Of a stretch of DNA of 64,000 bases, positions 43,827-51,877 are shown piece by piece. The stretch comes from Emticicia sp. CRIBPO. GTDB taxonomy: Bacteria; Bacteroidota; Bacteroidia; Cytophagales; Spirosomataceae. The translations under genes and the position numbers were made by a program. The first letter of the stretch is position 1. Each line of letters starts with the position of its first letter. Under the pieces are notes generated by a model. It did not search any database. It was not told the DNA's origin and saw only the letters and a list, made by a program, of their open reading frames with translations. The stretch lies in contig NZ_JAAAKV010000011.1 in NCBI RefSeq assembly GCF_009905725.1, positions 124,001 to 188,000 of the forward strand. The letters run 5' to 3'.

Positions 43827-45878
43827 ATGAAATTCAAAATCCTCCTTTTGCTTTTGATGTCCGGTGCAGCCGTTGCACAGATCAATCCTGAAAATATCAA
43901 CATCGTCAGGGATCAGTGGGGAGTGCCACATATTTTTGCCAAAACAGACCCGGAAGTAGCTTACGGACTGGCCTGGGCCCATGCAGAAGATGACTTCCAG
44001 ACCATTCAGCTGACCATGCTCTCAGGCAAAGGGATGCTGGGGCAATTAAAAGGCAAAGACGGAGCAACGATAGATTATGTCGTGGCTTTACTGAAATGCA
44101 AAGAGGTCGTTGAACAACAATACGAGCAGCAGCTCTCTAAAGAATTCAAGGCTCTCATCAGCGGGTATGTGGCGGGGATTAACGCCTTTGCGGCCGGACA
44201 TCCGGAAAAAGTATTACTCAAAAAATCATTTCCCCTGACGACCAAAGAATACATGACTGCGATCGTTTTGTCGCTATCGGTCATTTCAGGAGCCGATGAC
44301 GTGCTGGGCAAAGTCCTGAAAGGTAATATCAAAACGCTTGATAATTTTAAAGCAGGAGGATCCAATGCTTTTGCCATTTCTGCTCAGAAAACCACGGATG
44401 GAAAAGCCTATCTGGCCATCAATTCGCATCAGCCGTTGGAGGGCCCGGTGGCCTGGTATGAGGCCCACCTTTGCAGCGAAGAAGGGTTGAATATTCTCGG
44501 AGGGCTTTTTCCCGGCGGGCCGGTGGTGTTTCACGGCGTCAACGAAAACCTGGGATGGGCACACACTGTCAACTACCAGGACAAAATAGATGTTTATCAG
44601 TTGCAGATCAATCCTGAGAACAAAAACCAGTATCGCTTTGACGACCGGTGGGAAGAACTGGAAGTGAGAAAAATACCGTTGAAAGTCAAACTGGGCATGA
44701 TCAATATCACCGTCAGGAAAGAGGCCTTATGGAGTAAATACGGTGCCACCATGCGAACAGACAAAGGCACTTTCTCTATCCGTCTGGGTGCCAACCAGGA
44801 CCTGAGAGGTGTGGAACAATGGTATAAGATGGACAAGGCCAGGAATTTCTCAGAGTTTTACAAAGCAATGGAAATGACTGCCATACCGGGATTCAACACC
44901 ATTTATGCAGATAAAAACGACACGATATTTTATGTCAGCAACGGCAAAATCCCGAAAAGAGAGGCAGGTTATGACTGGAAAAACACCGTGCCGGGCAACA
45001 CCTCCAAAACCCTCTGGACGGAATTTCACCCGCTGAAAGCCCTCCCTCAGTACGTAAGCCCTGCCAGCGGATACCTGGTCAATACCAATCACACACCCTT
45101 CAACGCGACAGGAAAAGCTGATAATCTGAAAGCCTCGGATTTTGACCCGACAATGGGTTATGAAACTTATGACAACAACCGGAGCATCAGGTTTCAGCAG
45201 TTGATTTCAGGCTATGATAAACTCAACTACGAAGATTTTAAAAAGATCAAGTATGATAATCAGTACCCCGACAGCCTCTATTTCCAGGTAAACCTTAATC
45301 CAATCTTTAATTTAAAAACAGACAAGCCCGAGATAAAAGGCATGCTGAGTACCTTACAAACCTGGGACAGGAAGGCCGATGCTGACAGTAAGGGAGCCGC
45401 AGTATTCCTGATGGTTTACAATTATTTCAAAACCAAAATGTTTAACGGAGAAATCAGCGAAGGACACCAGGCTACCCAGGCTGAAATGGAAGAAGCTTTG
45501 AAGCTGGCCCAAGAACACTTTCTTAAAAACTTCGGAAAAACGGACCCGGCCCTGGGAGAAATACAAAAGCTGGTAAGAGGCACGACCGAAAAACCTTCCT
45601 GGGGTTTACCGGACGTCTTGACGGCCATGCACGATCAGCCTTATAAAGACGGTAAATTCAAAGTCGTCGCCGGAGAATCTTACATCGAACTGGTCAGATT
45701 CCCGAAAAACGGGTTGCCGGAAATCGAATCGGTGATCAACTTCGGAGCTTCCTCCAACGCAGGAGATCCGCATTTCGCTGACCAGATGGATATGTTTCTC
45801 GAAAAGAAAACCAAAAAAATGAGTCTTGACAAAGCTGAAGTGATGAAAAATGCTGTTAAAACCTACCACCCCAAATAA
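43827..45878 (+). CDS. Penicillin-acylase family (Ntn hydrolase) exported protein
   Basis: A 683-residue protein with a signal peptide (to AVAQ, about residue 18). NIVRDQWGVPHIFAKTDPEVAYGLAWAHAEDDF is the typical alpha-chain start. GGSNAFAIS gives the likely autoproteolytic cleavage site with nucleophile Ser179. Family members cleave amides such as acyl-homoserine lactones or beta-lactam side chains. Its place between an esterase and GH31 is odd for a glycan locus and its substrate is unknown. It is tightly linked by short spacers on both sides. Confidence 0.9.
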   Translation: MKFKILLLLLMSGAAVAQINPENINIVRDQWGVPHIFAKTDPEVAYGLAWAHAEDDFQTIQLTMLSGKGMLGQLKGKDGATIDYVVALLKCKEVVEQQYEQQLSKEFKALISGYVAGINAFAAGHPEKVLLKKSFPLTTKEYMTAIVLSLSVISGADDVLGKVLKGNIKTLDNFKAGGSNAFAISAQKTTDGKAYLAINSHQPLEGPVAWYEAHLCSEEGLNILGGLFPGGPVVFHGVNENLGWAHTVNYQDKIDVYQLQINPENKNQYRFDDRWEELEVRKIPLKVKLGMINITVRKEALWSKYGATMRTDKGTFSIRLGANQDLRGVEQWYKMDKARNFSEFYKAMEMTAIPGFNTIYADKNDTIFYVSNGKIPKREAGYDWKNTVPGNTSKTLWTEFHPLKALPQYVSPASGYLVNTNHTPFNATGKADNLKASDFDPTMGYETYDNNRSIRFQQLISGYDKLNYEDFKKIKYDNQYPDSLYFQVNLNPIFNLKTDKPEIKGMLSTLQTWDRKADADSKGAAVFLMVYNYFKTKMFNGEISEGHQATQAEMEEALKLAQEHFLKNFGKTDPALGEIQKLVRGTTEKPSWGLPDVLTAMHDQPYKDGKFKVVAGESYIELVRFPKNGLPEIESVINFGASSNAGDPHFADQMDMFLEKKTKKMSLDKAEVMKNAVKTYHPK

Positions 45879-45885
45879 TCAACTT

Positions 45886-48030
45886 ATGAAGCCCTGCAGA
45901 TTTCTTATATTATGGATACTCGCCTTCCTGAGTGATGTATGTTTCGCTCAGAAGATGCAATGGAAGGAAGTTAACCCGGGCGTCTGGAAAGCCGTCATCG
46001 GAAAACCGGAAGCGTTTAACCTGATCAATGCATCGGGAGCGTCTCCTAACCAAAACGCATTGCAACAATTGGCCAGGTCAGGTTTTCCGTTTAAATCTGA
46101 GGAAGTTTCCGGCAAAATCTCAGATGCCAAAACCTATCTTTCTTTTCCACTAGACAGGGAAGAGCAGATTTATGGTTTCGGGCTCAATTTCCAGACGGTG
46201 CATCAGCGTGGCAGGATCATGCAATTACATGTGGATCATTTTGGTGGCAAAGATAATGGCCGCACCCACGCTCCTACACCTTTTTATGTTTCCTCCAAAG
46301 GCTATGGGGTGTTTATCAATTCAGCAAGGTACCTGGATGTATATGCCGGAACCGGCGTCAGAAAAGACAGTAAAAACCCACCCGTTGCCCAGGACAGGAA
46401 CACCGACAAAACCTGGTCGGCAAGACCATACTCGGACGCTGTTGAGATCATGGTGCCTGCAGGAGGGGTTGAAGTCTACGTTTTTGAGGGTCCGACGCCT
46501 TTGGAAGCGATCAGGCGATTCAATTTATTCAACGGAGGCGGATGCCTGCCTCCACGTTGGGGTTTAGGCTTTACGCAAAGGGTCGAAAGGTTGTATAATG
46601 CCGAAGACGTCAAAAGAGAAGCCGGCGAATTTGAAGAAAAAGGCTTCCCTCTGGATTATATCGGACTGGAACCCGGCTGGCAAAGTAAATCATACCCCTG
46701 CACTTTCGAATGGGATCAGGGGCGTTTCCCTAACCCTAAACAACTGGTAAGCGACATGCTGGCCAAGGGAGTCCGGCTCAACCTCTGGCTTAATCCTTAT
46801 GTATCGCCTTCTTCTTCTATCTATTCTTCGATCCTGCCTTACACCGGCTCCCATACGGTCTGGGTCGGGGCTGTGCCTGACCTCAACACTACGCAGGGAC
46901 GAGGCATGTTATTTGGTAAATTCAAAAAAGAAGCCATTGATATCGGCATCAGCGGCTATAAAATAGATGAAGTGGACGGATACGATTCCTGGCTGTGGCC
47001 GGATGTGGCTACTTTCCCCTCGGGCATCAGTGCGGAACAGACCCGCCAGACTTACGGCCTCCAGATGCAGCGGTACACCACAGACATTTACCGTCAGAAA
47101 AACGAGCGTACCTACGGCCTCATCAGGGCCTCGAATGCAGGCGGGGTGAGTTATCCTTTTGTGATTTATAACGATTACTACAACCACGAAGATTTCATCA
47201 CCGCCCTGATCAACAGCAGCTTTGCCGGGGTGCTGTGGACACCGGAAGTAAGGGCTTCAAAATCAGGTGAAGAATGGCTGAGAAGAATGCAGACCGTCGT
47301 ATTTTCGCCCATGGCCATGATCAATGCCTGGTCGAGCGGCACCAAACCATGGAGTTACCCGGAAGTGACACCGCAGGTCAAGGAAATGGCAGAATTACGG
47401 ATGCAGATGATGCCTTATTGGTACTCGGAATTCGCCAAATACCACTTTGAGGGTACGCCGCCGTTCAGGGCCATGAACCTGGAAGAGGGTTTTAAAACCG
47501 AAGCCCGCAAAGTAACCGAAAATACCAACCTGGAAGAAAACCCATACCTGGAAGCCGTGGCGAAAGAAGTCAAAGACCAGTACATGGCCGGAGAATACCT
47601 ACTCGTGGCCCCGCTCTTTGCCGGGCAGCAAACCCGCAAGGTGATCCTGCCAAAAGGAAAATGGTACGATTTCTATACCGGGGCTTATGCCGGCAACGGC
47701 GAAATTATTACCGTCACGCCCGGACTGGACAAAATCCCGGTATTTGTGAAAGACGGGGGAATCATTCCGTTCATGCCTAAAAAACTGCATGCTCCGAAAG
47801 CGGGAGAGAAAACCGATATTGAGTTCCGGCACTATGGTGAGAAACCGGGCAGATACCGGCTTTATGATGACGACGGCGAAACCTTCAATTATGAAAAAGG
47901 AGAGTTCAGCTGGCGGGAAATCCGCATAGAAAAAAGCAAAGACGGAAGCATAAAAGGGTCGGTTTCTTCGCCTCAGCCCGGCAAACCGGATAATCTGGGA
48001 GCCATCACCTGGAAATCGATGACACGATGA
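45886..48030 (+). CDS. Glycoside hydrolase family 31 (alpha-xylosidase/alpha-glucosidase type)
   Basis: A 714-residue exported enzyme. The GH31 core (about 220-560) includes GLGFTQRVERL, LDYIGLEPGWQS and KIDEVDG with the likely nucleophile Asp361. The ending GHxYRLYDDDGETFNYEKGE is a GH31 C-terminal sheet. GH31 members hydrolyse alpha-xylosyl, alpha-glucosyl or alpha-galactosyl links; alpha-xylosidase would fit xyloglucan or xylogalacturonan. The frame opens at 45850 within the acylase gene, but the ATG at 45886 gives a proper signal peptide. Overlaps the next gene by four bases. Confidence 0.9.
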   Translation: MKPCRFLILWILAFLSDVCFAQKMQWKEVNPGVWKAVIGKPEAFNLINASGASPNQNALQQLARSGFPFKSEEVSGKISDAKTYLSFPLDREEQIYGFGLNFQTVHQRGRIMQLHVDHFGGKDNGRTHAPTPFYVSSKGYGVFINSARYLDVYAGTGVRKDSKNPPVAQDRNTDKTWSARPYSDAVEIMVPAGGVEVYVFEGPTPLEAIRRFNLFNGGGCLPPRWGLGFTQRVERLYNAEDVKREAGEFEEKGFPLDYIGLEPGWQSKSYPCTFEWDQGRFPNPKQLVSDMLAKGVRLNLWLNPYVSPSSSIYSSILPYTGSHTVWVGAVPDLNTTQGRGMLFGKFKKEAIDIGISGYKIDEVDGYDSWLWPDVATFPSGISAEQTRQTYGLQMQRYTTDIYRQKNERTYGLIRASNAGGVSYPFVIYNDYYNHEDFITALINSSFAGVLWTPEVRASKSGEEWLRRMQTVVFSPMAMINAWSSGTKPWSYPEVTPQVKEMAELRMQMMPYWYSEFAKYHFEGTPPFRAMNLEEGFKTEARKVTENTNLEENPYLEAVAKEVKDQYMAGEYLLVAPLFAGQQTRKVILPKGKWYDFYTGAYAGNGEIITVTPGLDKIPVFVKDGGIIPFMPKKLHAPKAGEKTDIEFRHYGEKPGRYRLYDDDGETFNYEKGEFSWREIRIEKSKDGSIKGSVSSPQPGKPDNLGAITWKSMTR

Positions 48031-49217
48031 AAAGAGCAGTGTTTTGTTTGCTGATGCTTTGGGCCAATGCCGGTATTGCCCAATCCAGGTTCTATGACGA
48101 GGCTATCAGCACATTGCGTGAACAGATCATGAAAGAGGCAGCCTGGGCCCTTGAACAAAAACCGCTGACCATCACAGCCTACCCTTCACCCAGGAGTGCC
48201 GGGGGCTTACATGATTTTTCATCTGAAGGCGACTACTGGTGGCCTGACCCGGCAAATCCTGACAGTGCCTACATTCAAAAAGACGGACAAACCAATCCGG
48301 ATAATTTTACGGCTCACCGGCTGGTCATGATCCGCTTCAGTCAGATCATGGGAGCACTGGCTTCTGCCTATAAAATCACAGGGGATGACCGCTATGCCAG
48401 GGCCTGTATGTTACATGCCAACGCCTGGTTTGCAGACAAAACCACCCTGATGAACCCCAATCTTTTATACGCCCAGGCCATCAAAGGCCGGGCTACGGGG
48501 CGAGGCATCGGCATCATTGACACCATTCACCTGATGGAAGTGAGCCAGGCCTTAGCGGTTATTTCAGATTCTAAACAGATCAAAAGAAAAGACATTGAAC
48601 TTCATAAAACCTGGTTTAAAAACTACCTCGGCTGGCTCACGACCCACCCGTACGGTATCCAGGAAATGAATGCCGCCAATAATCACGGCACCTGCTGGGT
48701 GATGCAGGTGGCCGCTTTTGCAAAGTTTACTGACGATAAAAAACTACAGGGATTTTGTTCCGACAGATTCAAAAACGTCCTTTTACCAAACCAGATGGCC
48801 GCAGACGGCAGTTTCCCCTTAGAACTAAAAAGGACGAAACCATTTGGGTACTCCATTTTCAACCTTGACGCGATGGCCACGATTGCCCGGATTTTGTCCA
48901 CTCCGGAAGATGATCTTTTCAGTTACAGTACCCCCGACGGCAAATCGCTTAAGAAAGGCATACAATTTCTTATGCCCTATCTGAACGACAAAAGCCTCTG
49001 GCCTTATCTGAAAGATGTTATGTACTGGGATGAGTGGCCGGTTGCCCAGCCCTCGGTCCTTTTCGGAGCTGAAGCCTATGGTTTTTATCCCTGGTTTGCC
49101 AGCTGGAAAAACCAGGACCATCAGCCGGTTGAATCCGAAGTAATCCGCAATTTACCCATACGCCACCCTCTGCTGTGGATGAGCCGGAATGCCGTTGACA
49201 GATCTCTCAAAAATTAA
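48027..49217 (+). CDS. Alginate-lyase-family protein (PL38-like polyuronate lyase)
   Basis: A 396-residue exported helical toroid protein. The signal peptide ends near GIAQ. GLHDFSSEGDYWWPDP and the NNHGTCW motif (about 213-219) contain the conserved Asn-His pair used in catalysis by related lyases. The family attacks polyuronates such as alginate or glucuronan; here a role in acting on uronate-containing chains is likely. Start overlaps the GH31 stop (ATGA), so translation is coupled. It closes the operon before the second LacI-type site. Confidence 0.82.
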   Translation: MKRAVFCLLMLWANAGIAQSRFYDEAISTLREQIMKEAAWALEQKPLTITAYPSPRSAGGLHDFSSEGDYWWPDPANPDSAYIQKDGQTNPDNFTAHRLVMIRFSQIMGALASAYKITGDDRYARACMLHANAWFADKTTLMNPNLLYAQAIKGRATGRGIGIIDTIHLMEVSQALAVISDSKQIKRKDIELHKTWFKNYLGWLTTHPYGIQEMNAANNHGTCWVMQVAAFAKFTDDKKLQGFCSDRFKNVLLPNQMAADGSFPLELKRTKPFGYSIFNLDAMATIARILSTPEDDLFSYSTPDGKSLKKGIQFLMPYLNDKSLWPYLKDVMYWDEWPVAQPSVLFGAEAYGFYPWFASWKNQDHQPVESEVIRNLPIRHPLLWMSRNAVDRSLKN

Positions 49218-49326
49218 AAAAATGCAACTTGACAAGCCTGACGAGGGCCTTGAGCCGGAGTCTGAAAAGTACAATTTCCTGAACATTCAGCTGTAAAAAA
49301 AGTAACTTCTGCCCGAAAACTTAAAA

Positions 49327-49352
49327 TGGCATCGTTCCCGTTAACGTTTGCA
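49327..49352. promoter_or_regulatory. Predicted LacI-type operator upstream of kdgF
   Basis: TGGCATCGTT, CCCGTT, AACGTTTGCA. It shares 16 identical bases (49325-49340) with the site upstream of kduD and lies 150 bases before kdgF, in a 284-base spacer that holds no gene. Confidence 0.55.
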
Positions 49353-49501
49353 TAAATAATTCATCTGAAAATATTTATATTCCAATAATTAATTATTATA
49401 ATTAAAGACTCATTCGGGAAGCAATACAAGATAACGGCTGCCGGTTTTATTGGATAAATACAATCGCAGAAATTTTAACAGGGAATAAACAAAACCATTA
49501 G

Positions 49502-49834
49502 ATGAAAGTAGATACTTTGATTGATGACGCCGGCATACCATGGCAGGACCTGGGCGGCGGAATAAAAAGAAAAGTCATGGCTTATGATGACAAGATGATG
49601 ATCGTCAAAGTAGCTTTTGAAACCGGCGGTATCGGTGCCCTGCACCACCACCCTCACACCCAGGCCAGCTACATCGCCAAAGGAAAATTCGAAATAGAAA
49701 TCGGTGAAGAAAAAAAGATATTGTCGGAAGGTGACGTTTACTTTGTCCCCTCGGATATTGTCCACGGAGCCGTTTGTCTGGAAGAAGGCATTTTAATAGA
49801 TGTTTTCAGCCCTCTCAGAGAAGATTTTATTTGA
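49502..49834 (+). CDS. kdgF: Cupin protein, KdgF-like uronate-ring-opening enzyme
   Basis: A 110-residue single cupin. The metal site is the LHHHPHTQ segment (His48-His52 cluster and Gln54), and a second His88 in DIVHGA. This matches KdgF, which converts 4,5-unsaturated galacturonate to the linear keturonate used by KduI. It is the first gene after the LacI-type site and directs the product of the GH105 enzymes downstream into the pathway. Confidence 0.88.
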   Translation: MKVDTLIDDAGIPWQDLGGGIKRKVMAYDDKMMIVKVAFETGGIGALHHHPHTQASYIAKGKFEIEIGEEKKILSEGDVYFVPSDIVHGAVCLEEGILIDVFSPLREDFI

Positions 49835-49860
49835 TTCAACCCGGCAATTCAACGATAACA

Positions 49861-51765
49861 ATGAAAAAAACAACCTTTCTCCTTATTTTACTCTGCCTTT
49901 TCAGCATTCAGCATGTTTCTGCCCAACAGCCTTATTCCATCAGGATGGCCGACTCATTTATGTCATGGTATAAAGACTCGATCGCTGTTAAGCCCGGCCG
50001 ACCCGCAGGCTGGGACTACGAGCAGGGACTGATGCACCAGGCTCTTGAAAAAGTATTTTACAGAACTGCAGAACCGAAATATTTCGAATACATCCGCAAG
50101 GACATGGACCGCTATGTTCAGAAAGACGGCAGTATCAGGACTTATAAATATGATGAATTCAATATTGACAATATCCCTACCGGCAAAGCCCTGTTGATGC
50201 TTTATCAGCAAACCCAACCGGACAAGGAAAAATACAAACTGGCTGCCGATCAGCTTTGGAAACAATTGGAAAACCAGCCCCGTACCAAAGAAAAAGGCTA
50301 CTGGCACAAGAAAAGATATCCTAACCAGATGTGGCTCGACGGTCTTTTTATGGCCGAGCCGTTCTCTGCCGAATACAGTAAAATATTCAATAAACCGGAA
50401 CACTTCGACGACATCGCCAACCAGTTTGCCCTCATCGAAAAATATGCTGTGGATGAAAAAACCGGCCTGATCTATCATGCGTATGATGAAAGCAAGGAAA
50501 TGCCATGGGCGGATAAGAAAACAGGCAGGTCTCCTCATTTCTGGAGCAGAGCCATCGGCTGGTATGCCATGGCATTGGTGGATGTGCTTGATTATTTTCC
50601 TGAAAATCACCCGGAAAGGGCCAATCTGATCAAATATCTTCAAAGGCTGGCCCCGGTACTGGTCAAATACCAGGACCCGAAATCCGGAACCTGGTTCCAG
50701 ATGACCGCATTGAGTACCCGCAAAGGCAATTACCTGGAGGCCTCCGCTTCATGCATGTTTGTCTATTCACTGGCTAAAGGTGTCAGAATGGGTTATCTGA
50801 AACCTGAATTCCTGGCCGCTGCACAGAAAGGTTACGCAGGCATATTGAAAGAATTCGTTGAAGTCGAAAAAGACGGCACCATCAGCCTCAACAAAACCGT
50901 GAGCGTAGGCGGATTAGGTGGAACACCGTACCGTGACGGCAGTTATGAATACTACCTGAGCGAGCCCATCCGCAAAAACGACCTCAAAGGGGTTGGTCCA
51001 TTCATTTTTGCGAGTGTGGAGATGGAAATCGCCGCTGAGAAAAAGGCTGTCAAATCTAAAAATATAGGTCTTGATTACTATTTCAACCGTGAATTCAGAA
51101 AAGACCTGAACGGTAAAACCGAACAATTCCACTATACCTGGGAAGATAAAATGCACTCAGGGTTCTGGTTATTGGGCAAAATGTTCAGGGATTTCGGCAG
51201 CAAAACCCTGGCTCTCAGGGAAGCTCCGACCAAAGCCAACCTGGCCGGACTGGATGCCTACATCATCGTAGACCCCGATACAAAAAAAGAAACAGAAAAG
51301 CCTAACTTTGTTGAACCGAAAGACATCGCGGTTATTTCTGAATGGGTTAAAAACGGCGGAACCCTGGTGATGATGGCCAATGATACGGCCAACTGCGAAA
51401 TTCCTCATTTCAACCAGCTGGCTAAAGCATTTGGTATTGAGTTTACGAACAACAGCATCAATATGGTGGAAGGGGTGAAATTTGAACAGGGCAGGCTGAA
51501 TATTCCGGCGGGTAATCCTCTTTTCAAAACCACCCAGACGGTCTATATTAAAGAACTGGTTACGCTTTCAGTAAAAGCTCCGGCTGTCCCGGTACTTAAA
51601 AAAGGCAATGACATCATCATCGCTACGGCCAATTATGGCAAAGGACGGGTGTTTGTGGTCGGCGATCCGTGGTTATATAATGAATACCTGGACGGCAGAA
51701 GAATCGGCCCGTCGTTTCAGAATTATGCAGCAGCAAGAGATATTATCAGGTGGATTTTGAAATAA
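49861..51765 (+). CDS. GH105 unsaturated rhamnogalacturonyl hydrolase fused to a DUF4350 (GATase-like) domain
   Basis: A 634-residue exported protein. The first 370 residues are a GH88/GH105 alpha6/alpha6 barrel: RPAGWDYEQGLMHQALEKVFY, PNQMWLDGLFMAEPF and SPHFWSRAIGWYAMALVDVL. Such enzymes remove the unsaturated galacturonate from rhamnogalacturonan oligomers. Residues about 395-634 are a DUF4350-like Rossmann domain with ISEWVKNGGTLVMMANDTAN. The frame opens at 49774, overlapping kdgF; ATG 49861 gives the signal peptide (ending HVSAQ). It is the second gene after the operator. Confidence 0.9.
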   Translation: MKKTTFLLILLCLFSIQHVSAQQPYSIRMADSFMSWYKDSIAVKPGRPAGWDYEQGLMHQALEKVFYRTAEPKYFEYIRKDMDRYVQKDGSIRTYKYDEFNIDNIPTGKALLMLYQQTQPDKEKYKLAADQLWKQLENQPRTKEKGYWHKKRYPNQMWLDGLFMAEPFSAEYSKIFNKPEHFDDIANQFALIEKYAVDEKTGLIYHAYDESKEMPWADKKTGRSPHFWSRAIGWYAMALVDVLDYFPENHPERANLIKYLQRLAPVLVKYQDPKSGTWFQMTALSTRKGNYLEASASCMFVYSLAKGVRMGYLKPEFLAAAQKGYAGILKEFVEVEKDGTISLNKTVSVGGLGGTPYRDGSYEYYLSEPIRKNDLKGVGPFIFASVEMEIAAEKKAVKSKNIGLDYYFNREFRKDLNGKTEQFHYTWEDKMHSGFWLLGKMFRDFGSKTLALREAPTKANLAGLDAYIIVDPDTKKETEKPNFVEPKDIAVISEWVKNGGTLVMMANDTANCEIPHFNQLAKAFGIEFTNNSINMVEGVKFEQGRLNIPAGNPLFKTTQTVYIKELVTLSVKAPAVPVLKKGNDIIIATANYGKGRVFVVGDPWLYNEYLDGRRIGPSFQNYAAARDIIRWILK

Positions 51766-51877
51766 GCAGGACAAAGCAGAAAGGAAAAAGGAGACAGGGA
51801 AACGCTGGCCTGACAGTTATGTTCAGATCGGGTGGGGAAAGAAGTAAGAAAAAAACAAAGGGAAATACAGAAAACAT

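Noticed and set aside
49774-49860. Longer N-terminus of the GH105-DUF4350 protein
   Set aside because: Overlaps kdgF and hides the signal peptide, which starts at 49861.
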